This document shows positions 6,908 to 13,226 of a stretch of 13,254 nucleotides of DNA, piece after piece (the first letter of the stretch is position 1; each line of letters starts with the position of its first letter). Made by a program: the position numbers and the translations under genes. Source of the stretch: BM714 sp964644525 (GTDB lineage: Bacteria > Bacillota > Clostridia > Peptostreptococcales > BM714); contig CAZXWC010000044.1 of assembly GCA_964644525.1 (NCBI GenBank), positions 1 through 13,254 on the forward strand. The letters are read 5' to 3'. The notes under the pieces were generated by a model. That model saw only the letters and a program-made list of their open reading frames with translations. It did not search any database and was not told where the DNA came from.

Positions 6908-7252
6908 TCATCTCCCAAGCCCTCTTGCAGCTCTGCATGTCTTTTCATGCAAGCCTCTCAATATGTTGTCAGGGTCGGTCACATGCTTCACTTCTTCGAA
7001 ATTTTTCTTGTTCCATATCCTCCAGAATTCATCTTCGGAATACAAGTTTATCGATATGAGCGTCTTTATGGCGCCCAATTCGAAGAGCTTTTTTTCTATA
7101 ATTCTGTAGTAAGGCAATGGATCCTTTCTGCGCATTCCGTATATTGCTTATGTAGAGCTTCTCGTCCGCATACCTCTTGTCATTGGGTTTGGGTACCTGG
7201 TGAGAAACAGCATTCTTGAAATTCTCTCGACTTTTCTTTTATGCTCATCCAT
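6908..7252 (-). pseudogene. Decayed C-terminal fragment, probably of an FAD-linked oxidase
   Basis: Three consecutive blocks in different minus-strand frames read as one continuous protein tail. Block 1 (from 7252) reads DEHKRKVERISRMLF. Block 2 (from about 7202) reads HQVPKPNDKRYADEKLYI then SNIRNAQKG. Block 3 (from about 7127) reads KDPLPYYRIIEKKLFELGAI, then TLISINLYSEDEFWRIWNKK and VTDPDNILRGLHEKTC, with a stop at 6908. A 75-residue open frame from ATG 7135 covers only block 3 and has no ribosome site, so I treat it as a remnant, not a gene. The VTDPDNI ending resembles the DPxNI tail of FAD-linked oxidase C-terminal domains (COG0277-like); this family call is from memory and moderate at best. 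No N-terminal part was found upstream, so the gene is both truncated and frameshifted at about 7200-7213 and 7123-7131. Confidence 0.6.
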
Positions 7253-7402
7253 AAATTCCCCACACCTTGTTCATCACGAACCGCAACATAAATCAGGAGT
7301 TTTTTTTAAAGCTCCTTCGGGTTTTCTATAATAAATGATATCCTGCTCATTATTAAACAAACATCAAATTCGAAAAAAGGTAAATCGGTAAACTCTATTT
7401 GC

Positions 7403-7423
7403 CAATTGAAATCATTTCAATTG
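7403..7423. repeat. 21-bp perfect palindrome downstream of the antiporter operon
   Basis: CAATTGAAAT and ATTTCAATTG are perfect ten-base arms around one central C. It lies immediately beyond the hairpin at 7426-7456. It could be a second stem of a tandem terminator or a protein-binding dyad; the composition is AT-rich and there is no T-run next to it on either strand. Confidence 0.5.
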
Positions 7424-7425
7424 AA

Positions 7426-7456
7426 AATGGAGCCGACCTTTAATGGCTGCTCCATT
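7426..7456 (-). terminator. Terminator-like hairpin ending the Mrp-type operon
   Basis: On the minus strand AATGGAGC pairs with GCTCCATT (eight pairs) around a 15-base loop and is followed by TTCAATTG, with TTTTC at the 3' side of the stem. It lies about 47 bases after the mnhC stop. The T-run is short, so strength is uncertain, but position and stem fit the end of the eight-gene transcript. Confidence 0.55.
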
Positions 7457-7502
7457 GGAAGCGTCTGAATCATTTTAAAATCCATTCAATGTTTAACAAT
7501 CG

Positions 7503-7829
7503 TTATTTCTCCATAAACAATCTTTTCCATTCAAGCGTTCCGAAATGATGGAATATTTTTATGCTGACCATGAATGCCAAAGCAGTCACCGAAGCCCCTA
7601 TTACAATTGCAGTAATCATCAAGGCCTGCGGAAGAGGATCTACCATGGAAGCCTGGGCCGAAGATTCTATGGGTATTCCGCCTCCTTCAACATAACTGAG
7701 ATTCAAAAACAACAAAATGAGCGCTGTCTCTGTAACAGCAAAACAAATAATCGACTTTATTATGTTGCGGCTGAAGACAACTCCATATATTCCAATCATA
7801 ATGACTGCGAAAGAAAGAACAGGGTTCAT
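7503..7829 (-). CDS. mnhC: Mrp-type antiporter subunit C (NuoK-like)
   Basis: Small membrane subunit of a multisubunit cation/proton antiporter, homologous to NuoK of complex I and MbhG of archaeal hydrogenases. The product is 108 residues with three hydrophobic helices (about 3-20, 26-44, 68-92). The diagnostic DPLPQALMITAIVIG is at 64-78, and Glu34 sits in the second helix (AVTETALIL), the position of the conserved NuoK glutamate. GGAGG precedes the ATG by eight bases, and the start overlaps the mnhB stop as ATGA. It is the last gene of the operon; the hairpin at 7426-7456 follows. Confidence 0.93.
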   Translation of the reverse strand: MNPVLSFAVIMIGIYGVVFSRNIIKSIICFAVTETALILLFLNLSYVEGGGIPIESSAQASMVDPLPQALMITAIVIGASVTALAFMVSIKIFHHFGTLEWKRLFMEK

Positions 7830-8239
7830 AGCGGATTCCTCCCTTCTTGGATAAAAGCGGCTAAAATTGAAACCAGGCCCATTGATACTTTTATGCCTAT
7901 CAATATATTAAGAAGCACTATAAATAGACTTTTGGAAATAATGGATGCATCGAACGCAAAAGGATTGGTGAAAAAAACTCCTTTTGTGATTAAACTCAAA
8001 GACGCCGTCAAAATTATTGCAAGGTAGAGCCATTTTTCATAGCGTATTAGATTTTCAAAAACTCTCATGTTTTCAGGCTCAATGAAATATGTTATGAGAA
8101 CTGCTGTGGCGAGAATTGCTCCTCCTTGAAAGCCCCCTCCGGGGCTCAAATGTCCATTTAATATAATATAAAATCCGAAAACCATAATGAACGGGAACAA
8201 AATTCTGCTGAGACATACAAGCAATCTTGAATTTTTCAT
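7826..8239 (-). CDS. mnhB: Mrp-type antiporter subunit B (MnhB/MbhF)
   Basis: Membrane subunit of the Mrp/Mbh antiporter module, homologous to MrpB and to MbhF. The product is 137 residues with about four hydrophobic helices. The diagnostic GHLSPGGGFQGGAILAT segment is at 29-46. The C-terminal region (LNILIGIKVSMGLVSILAAF) matches the last MrpB helix. AGGTGG precedes the ATG by seven bases. Both ends overlap the neighbours by four bases (ATGA with mbhE upstream and with mnhC downstream), indicating tightly coupled translation of subunits made in fixed proportion. Confidence 0.94.
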   Translation of the reverse strand: MKNSRLLVCLSRILFPFIMVFGFYIILNGHLSPGGGFQGGAILATAVLITYFIEPENMRVFENLIRYEKWLYLAIILTASLSLITKGVFFTNPFAFDASIISKSLFIVLLNILIGIKVSMGLVSILAAFIQEGRNPL

Positions 8240-8499
8240 GGTTTGTCCACCTTCTTGATTATAAGTGTTATTCCAGAGACCGTCATGAGAAGAAGACCGG
8301 TTTCAAAAATAGAATCGAAAAGCCTGTAATCCAAGTATATTCCTGTGACTATGTTTGCCGAGCCTGTGTCTGCCATTCCATTCTCTATCAAGTAATCTTT
8401 GCTTTCAGCAACAGCATTTTCTTCGAGCCAATCCAAATTGCTTGAGAATATTATAAGAATGAATGAAAGCATTATTACCAATGAAAACTTTTTAATCAT
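8236..8499 (-). CDS. MbhE-like subunit (separate gene for the last part of MrpA)
   Basis: A small 87-residue membrane protein corresponding to subunit E of membrane-bound hydrogenase/Mrp modules, which in canonical Mrp is fused at the C-terminus of MrpA (or N-terminus of MrpB). It has a signal-anchor-like helix (about 5-20), an external loop with NIVTGIYLDYRLFDSIFE at 49-66, the recognisable MbhE feature (conserved NxVTxIxxDYRxxDT/S pattern), and a second helix at about 67-82. Start: ATG 8499 is preceded by GAGGG six bases upstream; TTG 8517 would lie over the ribosome site and is rejected. The start overlaps the end of the mbhD gene by eight bases (ATGATTAA). Family assignment is from memory of the motif and from position between mbhD and mnhB. 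Confidence 0.8.
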   Translation of the reverse strand: MIKKFSLVIMLSFILIIFSSNLDWLEENAVAESKDYLIENGMADTGSANIVTGIYLDYRLFDSIFETGLLLMTVSGITLIIKKVDKP

Positions 8500-9034
8500 A
8501 TTCTTCCCTCTCCTCAACCGAAACTACCGAAATGAATGGAAACTCTCTTGCCTCCATTTTAAGGCGATGCATTAGAATGCTACTCTTTTTTCCTTTCAGC
8601 AAATAACCCTTCCCGTCATCGGTCTTTTCCACAATCAAGTCGACATGGTCCTTTCGCAGGACTCCTGAAATATCGCAAAGACCGTTTCTGCATATTTTTA
8701 AATTCAGATTGTAATATTCTGTAAATGCCATCAGAAGCTTATGCCCGTCGCTCTCTTCATCTGTTGCAAACCCGTCTCCGACACGGTCATCGACCAGAAA
8801 TTCCTTTTGCTTTGAAATAGATATGATGAGAATCAGGGGCATTATTGCGCTTCCTACGGCTATTTCAGCAATTGCAACATCCGGCGCATGGTTTATGAAA
8901 AACAGCAGACCGACAAAAAGTGAAAACAGAGAAAAAAGGATGGCAATGAATGTTCCGTCATTGCTTGCAACAAGAACTACCAGAATTAAAATAAGAAAAA
9001 TTTGCAGCGAATTTCCTATTAGCGCCATTTCCAT
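8492..9034 (-). CDS. MbhD/DUF4040-type antiporter subunit with extra C-terminal soluble domain
   Basis: Membrane subunit equal to MbhD of archaeal hydrogenases and to the DUF4040 part of MrpA (NuoJ-like). Three helices lie at about 8-23, 27-46 and 56-73. The diagnostic HAPDVAIAEIAVGSAIMPLI starts at His49. MbhD proteins normally end soon after the third helix (about 90-100 residues); this one has 180 residues, adding a hydrophilic domain at 75-180 containing HKLLMAFTEYYNLNLKICRN, DHVDLIVEKTDDGKGYLLKG and a very acidic end. I do not recognise this domain. By the positive-inside trend it may be cytoplasmic, but topology is not certain. GGAGG precedes ATG 9034 by seven bases; the start overlaps mnhG by 16 bases and the end overlaps mbhE by eight. 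Confidence 0.85.
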   Translation of the reverse strand: MEMALIGNSLQIFLILILVVLVASNDGTFIAILFSLFSLFVGLLFFINHAPDVAIAEIAVGSAIMPLILIISISKQKEFLVDDRVGDGFATDEESDGHKLLMAFTEYYNLNLKICRNGLCDISGVLRKDHVDLIVEKTDDGKGYLLKGKKSSILMHRLKMEAREFPFISVVSVEEREEYD

Positions 9035-9327
9035 TGCTTCTCCTCCTTTTCTTCCACCGGCATTCCGTTCAAGTAGGCAGACCTTACTATAATATGGCTG
9101 CTTATAGGATTTGTCAGGATCAAGAAAAACAGCAAAAGCAGCAATTTAACCGTGTATGCGCTGAAACCCGAATAAACAGTCAAAGCGATCAACATGGAAA
9201 TGGCCGCAACGGTATCGATTTTGCTGCTGGTGAGAAGTCTGGAATACAAATTGTTGAACCTGAATATTCCCAAGACTCCAAAAATAATATACATCCAAGA
9301 AACCGCCATAAATATTTTCCATATCAT
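9019..9327 (-). CDS. mnhG: Mrp-type antiporter subunit G
   Basis: Small membrane subunit MnhG/MrpG (MbhC in archaeal Mbh). The product is 102 residues with three hydrophobic helices (about 3-20, 40-56, 59-72). Family signatures are GIFRFNNLYSRLLTSSKIDT (20-39) and TNPISSHIIVRSAY (72-85), the latter equal to the conserved TxPxxxHxxxRAA motif. The tail is charged (PVEEKEEKQWKWR). GGAGG precedes ATG 9327 by eight bases and the start overlaps the mnhF stop as ATGA. It overlaps the next gene by 16 bases. Confidence 0.94.
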   Translation of the reverse strand: MIWKIFMAVSWMYIIFGVLGIFRFNNLYSRLLTSSKIDTVAAISMLIALTVYSGFSAYTVKLLLLLFFLILTNPISSHIIVRSAYLNGMPVEEKEEKQWKWR

Positions 9328-9584
9328 TTTTGTCTTCCTCCAGCCAAGATGAATTTAGCAAACAAGGTTATAGTCAAAAAACCTACTATGCCAGCAGACA
9401 ATGCGACATCCAGCAGCATTTGATTTTCCATATAGACTGCATAAACGGCTATGAGTAAAATAATTTTTGCCGATATCAGGTTCAGCGAAAGAAGCCTGTC
9501 CCATACGGTGGGACCAAGTATCATCCTGAACATGGAAAAAAACATTGCGACAAGCAAAAGCGCCATTGTAATCTCGAAAAACAT
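9324..9584 (-). CDS. mnhF: Mrp-type antiporter subunit F
   Basis: Small membrane subunit MnhF/MrpF (MbhB in Mbh). It is 86 residues from ATG 9584, near the usual ~90. Three helices are seen, with the diagnostic MILGPTVWDRLLSLNLISAK near 21-40 (GPT-x-DR motif). The second half, MLLDVALSAGIVGFLTITLF, is also typical. Start choice: GAGGGG abuts an upstream ATG at 9593 and is nine bases before 9584, so 9584 is preferred; an open frame extends to 9635 inside mnhE and is not needed. It lies 22 bases after the mnhE stop and ends as ATGA shared with mnhG. Confidence 0.92.
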   Translation of the reverse strand: MFFEITMALLLVAMFFSMFRMILGPTVWDRLLSLNLISAKIILLIAVYAVYMENQMLLDVALSAGIVGFLTITLFAKFILAGGRQK

Positions 9585-9606
9585 ATTGATCATCCCCTCT
9601 TGCGAT

Positions 9607-10086
9607 TCAAATGAAATAACTTTCAAATTTATCATGTATTTCCTTTATGACAGACTCCTTGCTGCTTTTATTATCCTTAAGCGATATTACGGTCAGCTTG
9701 TTTTCATCCACATCCACAGTTATTGTGCCTGGCGTCAATGTGATTGAATTTGCAATGATCGCAACCACAAGAGGATCTTCCACCTGCAATTCCACTTCGA
9801 CAACAACAGGATTTGAATCCTTCCTTATGATTCTCGCAAGGTAGGACAGCGAAGACTTGAAAATCTCGCCAATCAAGCGAAGCAAATACAAAATAAGCCT
9901 TCCGACTCGTATTGGCTTGTACCAGTATCCGTTTTCATTGTAGAGTATTCCTTTCGAAAGAGCTGTGACAAGGGCGCTTACCGCAATACCCGCAGCCAAA
10001 TTTATTGGATTCATACTCATGTTGAGCAGAAGCCAGAAAAACATGAGTGTCAAAAACAGCTTATAATGAATAAATAAGTTTTTCAT
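9607..10086 (-). CDS. mnhE: Mrp-type antiporter subunit E
   Basis: Subunit MnhE/MrpE (MbhA in Mbh), which sits at the membrane surface with a short helical N-terminus and a cytoplasmic domain. The product is 159 residues, normal for the family. Hydrophobic helices lie at about 9-24 and 27-45. The conserved cytoplasmic part follows, with LIGEIFKSSLSYLARIIRKD and the family signature ANSITLTPGTITVDVDENKL. GGAGA precedes ATG 10086 by six bases. A 55-base gap separates it from mnhD, the largest gap in the operon; it contains only a weak CTGTA/TACAG dyad and no promoter I would defend. Confidence 0.94.
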   Translation of the reverse strand: MKNLFIHYKLFLTLMFFWLLLNMSMNPINLAAGIAVSALVTALSKGILYNENGYWYKPIRVGRLILYLLRLIGEIFKSSLSYLARIIRKDSNPVVVEVELQVEDPLVVAIIANSITLTPGTITVDVDENKLTVISLKDNKSSKESVIKEIHDKFESYFI

Positions 10087-10141
10087 TTAAATTCTCCAAT
10101 CAAACATAATTGCCTGTAAAAGGAAATACAGTTTCTTTGCT

Positions 10142-11737
10142 TCATCCTCTAAAAATCATCATCAGGAAAATATAAAGTATCAAGAGGTAATTTGAATTGC
10201 CAAAGGATATTTTAAAACGTCTTATCCTCCTGACAAATTTGAAATCCCTTGCGATGATCTTTTTGTAAGCGAGAAATCCTATCGCTGCGTTTATAAAATA
10301 CGTTGTCCATTTTTTAGCCGACATTGGGTTTATATGGCCTATGTCGACATCAAGAAGCAAACTCATAAGTGGCACATGAAATATCCCAAGGGCAATGCAT
10401 AAAACAGCCGGAACAAGCATTCCAGCCTTTTCTTGCCATGGGCCGTCAGAAGATGTTTGGGTCTCTCCTTCGCCAAAGAAAATTTGTGAAAGCTTTATAA
10501 AAGAAATCATTGTGCCTATATTGACAATTCTGAGTCCAATTCCGATTAAAGCCGATTCCTTGAAGCCTTCCTTTATGATTGTCTTGCTGACGAAACCATT
10601 GAAAAAAGGCATGCCGGTAATAGAGAGCATCCCCACTGCCATGACGATTGAAACGAATGGCATTCTTCGCAGCACACCTCTTATTTCACCCACATTTCTT
10701 TTTCTGTAAACATGTATTATTGCCCCTGCTCCCATAAAGAGCAAAGATTTGAAAAATGCATGGTTGAATATATGCATGATTCCGCCTATTCGTTTCGACG
10801 GATCCAATGCATTCAGTCCCATCATGATTATGCCGACCTGTGAAATCGTATGAAAAGCCAAAATTCGCTTTATGTCCTTTTGGCTAAGTGCGAAAACCAC
10901 TCCCGCAAATGCAGTAATGAATCCGATGAAAAGGAAAAATTTGTCCAATCCTGCATAATTGAACATCGCATTCATGCGGATGAAGACATACAAACCGCTT
11001 TTGACGAGCAATCCAGACAGCAAGGCGGAAATTGACGAAGGCGCTGCGCTATGGGCTTTTGGCAGCCAATTGAAAACGGGGAAAAAAGCCGATTTTACCC
11101 CCACGGCAGCCATTATGAAAATATAGGCAGTCGAAATGAAGTCGACATTCTTGACTTCTGCTATGCGGCCGGTCAACAATTCTATGTTCAGTGTGCCGAA
11201 AGCATTGTAGAGCATTGCCATTCCGACCAGATAAAACAATATGCCCATGCTGTTGAAAATCAGGTAATAAAGCCCCGCCCGAACCGATTCGCCGTCCTTC
11301 TTGTAGAGTATTAGAACCGCCGATACGATTGTAATCAGTTCGATGAAAACAAAAATGCTGAACATGTCGTTTGTTTGAAGCATTCCCAAATATATTCCCT
11401 CGAGAAACATCAAAAAGAACATGAATTGAGAATCCCTGCCTCTGCTTTTCCATGTATAAATCATCACTGACCACCACAAAAGAATGGTCAAAAAAACAAA
11501 AGCAATCGATAGCCTGTCGTTTCTGAGTGCAATGCCTATTACGGGATTCCATCCTCCAAGAATTACTGAATGCGCATGTTCGAACCCATTCTGCAATTGG
11601 AAATATCTTACAGCTATGACGCTTATCACCGCCTGCCCCATGAATGCAACAGAATTCGAATAATTATCCTTTGTCAGATACACAAATATAGAAGCCACAA
11701 CTGGAATAAAAATCAGATATACAGGTGCCATGTCCAT
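10142..11737 (-). CDS. mnhD: Mrp-type antiporter subunit D (NuoM/N-like, single antiporter-like subunit)
   Basis: Large membrane subunit that carries the proton/cation path; homologous to MrpD, MbhH and NuoM/NuoN. The product is 531 residues with about 14 hydrophobic helices. Key charged membrane residues of the family are present: Glu133 (FIELIT), Lys215 (GVKSAFFP), Lys227 in WLPKAHSAAPSSISALLSG, Lys246 (LLVKSGLY) and Lys330 (FNHAFFKSLLFMGAGAII), with KDIKRILAFHTISQVG at 287-302. After about residue 475 there is an unusual tail: a hydrophobic segment, a strongly basic linker (DFKFVRRIRRFK) and a last hydrophobic stretch (YLLILYIFLMMIF). AAGGA precedes ATG 11737 by seven bases. It is the first gene of the operon. 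The letter D is chosen over A because it lacks MrpA's fused extensions, but NuoL-like identity of a lone copy cannot be fully excluded. Confidence 0.9.
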   Translation of the reverse strand: MDMAPVYLIFIPVVASIFVYLTKDNYSNSVAFMGQAVISVIAVRYFQLQNGFEHAHSVILGGWNPVIGIALRNDRLSIAFVFLTILLWWSVMIYTWKSRGRDSQFMFFLMFLEGIYLGMLQTNDMFSIFVFIELITIVSAVLILYKKDGESVRAGLYYLIFNSMGILFYLVGMAMLYNAFGTLNIELLTGRIAEVKNVDFISTAYIFIMAAVGVKSAFFPVFNWLPKAHSAAPSSISALLSGLLVKSGLYVFIRMNAMFNYAGLDKFFLFIGFITAFAGVVFALSQKDIKRILAFHTISQVGIIMMGLNALDPSKRIGGIMHIFNHAFFKSLLFMGAGAIIHVYRKRNVGEIRGVLRRMPFVSIVMAVGMLSITGMPFFNGFVSKTIIKEGFKESALIGIGLRIVNIGTMISFIKLSQIFFGEGETQTSSDGPWQEKAGMLVPAVLCIALGIFHVPLMSLLLDVDIGHINPMSAKKWTTYFINAAIGFLAYKKIIARDFKFVRRIRRFKISFGNSNYLLILYIFLMMIFRG

Positions 11738-11888
11738 ATAGGAATCCTTTCATTTTCGCCGCCGGTTTTTATCGGCATAATTTCATAGTGTTAAAAAAGG
11801 AATATAAAACAATTTTTTCAATAATGTTTATACCCAATTTTTCATGCTAACTCCATATAATGCCGTTTATGATTTCATGCCTTCACAT

Positions 11889-11916
11889 ATGGATTGAAAT
11901 ATCCATTACATCAATC
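11889..11916. repeat. Overlapping inverted repeats in the early antiporter leader
   Basis: ATGGAT/ATCCAT (11889-11894 and 11901-11906, six-base spacer) and GATTGA/TCAATC (11893-11898 and 11911-11916) overlap. They lie directly downstream of the predicted transcription start of the antiporter operon, where they could be a repressor site or two mutually exclusive RNA stems. The arms are only six bases, so chance is possible. Confidence 0.35.
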
Positions 11917-11922
11917 TGTATT

Positions 11923-11952
11923 ATTATACTATAATATGCTTTGCGGTTTCAA
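11923..11952 (-). promoter_or_regulatory. Probable sigma-A promoter of the Mrp-type operon
   Basis: On the minus strand TTGAAA (11947-11952) and a perfect TATAAT (11923-11928) are 18 bases apart. Transcription would begin near 11916, about 180 bases before the mnhD start. It is the best-matching minus-strand promoter in the intergenic region. Confidence 0.55.
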
Positions 11953-11997
11953 AATCCATTCGCCGTGGCTGTCAGAATTCCATATTAATAAATGATA

Positions 11998-12026
11998 TTG
12001 ACATCGATACGTCAATTGCCGATACT
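11998..12026 (+). promoter_or_regulatory. Sigma-A promoter of fni
   Basis: Perfect -35 TTGACA (11998-12003), a 17-base spacer and -10 GATACT (12021-12026). The start would fall near 12033, giving a leader of about 30 bases with the GGGGAG ribosome site before ATG 12064. This also argues against the longer open frame from 11992, which would begin inside the promoter. Confidence 0.65.
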
Positions 12027-12063
12027 ATTGGTATACATTAACTCCGGAAGGGGAGAAATCCAA

Positions 12064-13116
12064 ATGGCTGACAAAAGCTTGAAGGCAAAGATAAAAGAAT
12101 CAGAAATTCGCAAAAGACAGCATATAGAAAGTTTTCTTGAAAGCTGCTCGGAAGCGAAGAATCATTTTGACGACATTGTTTTGGAAAACAATTCGATACC
12201 CGAACTCGATTTTTCCGATATCGATCCGAGCAGCATTTTCTTGAACAAAAAATCAGACTACCCAGTAATTATAAATGCAATAACGGGTGGATTTGATGGA
12301 GCTCTCGAAATAAATAGAAATCTTGCACTTTTGGCAAAAAAATTCAACATTCCCATTGCCGTAGGCTCGCAATCGCTGGGAGTAAGGGGTATGGAAGTGG
12401 AATCCTATGAAATTGTCAGGGATGTTGTAGGCAACGGAACAGTCATTTCGAATCTTTCTGCAAACACTGACCTTGAAAAAGCTGCCTGCGCAATTGAAAT
12501 GATAAATGCCGATGCCCTTCAGCTTCATTTAAACGTCGCCCAGGAAATGTGCATGAAGGAAGGCGACAGAAATTTCAAAGGCGTAGTCGAAAATATCGAA
12601 AGAATTGCAAAAAACATTTCGATTCCTGTAATAGTAAAAGAAGTCGGCTTCGGAATATCCGGAAAATCTGCAAAGCGTTTGTTGGACATAGGAATAAAAT
12701 ACATCGACATAGGAGGAAGAGGCGGAACAAATTTTATTGAAATAGAGGATTCGAGAAACAGCCAAATGGATTTTTCTGACCTTTACGATTGGGGAATCCC
12801 CACTCCCTTAAGCCTTGTTCAATGCGTTAAAGCAAGCCCCGGACTGAATATAATTACAAGCGGCGGAATAAAAAAAGCCGAAGACGTTGTAAAATCATTG
12901 TGCTTGGGAAGCAAAATGGCTGCAATTTCAGGTGTTCTTCTCAAAAAGCTGCTTCTTGACGGATACGGGCAAAGCGAAAAATTCCTTTATGAGTTTCTTT
13001 ATACGATCAAAATATTGATGCTCCTTACAGGCAGCAGAACCGTCGATGACCTTAAAAATGTCGATGTTTTCATCAAAGGAGATTTAAAAGATCTTATGGA
13101 TTCAAAATTACGATAA
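12064..13116 (+). CDS. fni: Type 2 isopentenyl-diphosphate delta-isomerase (FMN-dependent)
   Basis: Cytoplasmic FMN- and NAD(P)H-dependent enzyme that interconverts isopentenyl diphosphate and dimethylallyl diphosphate, the two building blocks of isoprenoids (quinones, undecaprenyl carrier). The product is 350 residues, the usual length. Motifs in order: RKRQH (16-20), ITGGFDGA (73-80), IPIAVGSQ (96-103), NLSAN (130-134), LQLHLNVAQE (152-161) with the Gln160/Glu161 pair that contacts substrate and metal in the family, EGDRNFKG (166-173), VIVKEVGFGIS (189-199), YIDIGGRGGTNFIEIEDSR (213-231), WGIPT (243-247) and SGGIK (266-270), the FMN phosphate-binding loop. ATG 12064 has GGGGAG eight bases upstream; the 24-residue upstream extension from 11992 is unconserved. 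It is the only plus-strand gene and has its own promoter. Confidence 0.95.
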   Translation: MADKSLKAKIKESEIRKRQHIESFLESCSEAKNHFDDIVLENNSIPELDFSDIDPSSIFLNKKSDYPVIINAITGGFDGALEINRNLALLAKKFNIPIAVGSQSLGVRGMEVESYEIVRDVVGNGTVISNLSANTDLEKAACAIEMINADALQLHLNVAQEMCMKEGDRNFKGVVENIERIAKNISIPVIVKEVGFGISGKSAKRLLDIGIKYIDIGGRGGTNFIEIEDSRNSQMDFSDLYDWGIPTPLSLVQCVKASPGLNIITSGGIKKAEDVVKSLCLGSKMAAISGVLLKKLLLDGYGQSEKFLYEFLYTIKILMLLTGSRTVDDLKNVDVFIKGDLKDLMDSKLR

Positions 13117-13130
13117 AAATAAACGAAACA

Positions 13131-13226
13131 AAAATCCATTAAAGCAAAACTGTTGAGAAAAGAGCGTCTTCTTTTTTATGAATTTCACCCACTCTTTTCA
13201 CGTATTAAAGGCTTTGCATGGATTTT
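13131..13226. repeat. Long imperfect inverted repeat downstream of fni
   Basis: AAAATCCAT (13131-13139) pairs with ATGGATTTT (13218-13226), nine bases perfect. After a four-base bulge GCAAA (13144-13148) pairs with TTTGC (13213-13217). Further inside GAAAAGAG (13157-13164) pairs with CTCTTTTC (13192-13199). The three stems nest in register around a 27-base loop. It starts 15 bases after the fni stop. No T-run follows on the plus strand, so it is not a textbook terminator; the remaining 28 bases of the window hold nothing I recognise. Confidence 0.45.

Larger units (their letters stand above)
11738..12063. other. Divergent intergenic region between mnhD and fni
   Basis: A 326-base AT-rich stretch without a gene. 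It holds the minus-strand promoter of the antiporter operon (11923-11952), a leader of about 180 bases, two overlapping dyads (11889-11916), a small GCCG/CGGC hairpin just before the mnhD ribosome site, and the plus-strand fni promoter (11998-12026). I could not assign the leader to a known riboswitch. Confidence 0.6.

Noticed and set aside
7297..7325. AGGAG/CTCCT hairpin with a T-rich loop as a terminator
   Set aside because: Only five pairs with a 13-base loop, and the T-run is inside the loop rather than after the stem.
11049..11552. A 167-codon minus-strand open frame rich in His, Arg and Gln
   Set aside because: It is a shifted-frame shadow of mnhD on the same strand, with composition unlike a real protein.
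11905..11936. Plus-strand promoter TTACAT-18-TATAAT for fni
   Set aside because: The -35 match is poor and a much better TTGACA-17-GATACT pair lies close to the gene at 11998-12026; the AT-rich palindromic stretch here is better read as the minus-strand promoter.
7477..13140. Repeated 10-mer AAAATCCATT at 7477, 11951 and 13131 as a shared regulatory motif
   Set aside because: The reverse complement also occurs inside the fni coding region (12765-12774) and the copies do not share a position relative to promoters; chance in AT-rich DNA is likely.
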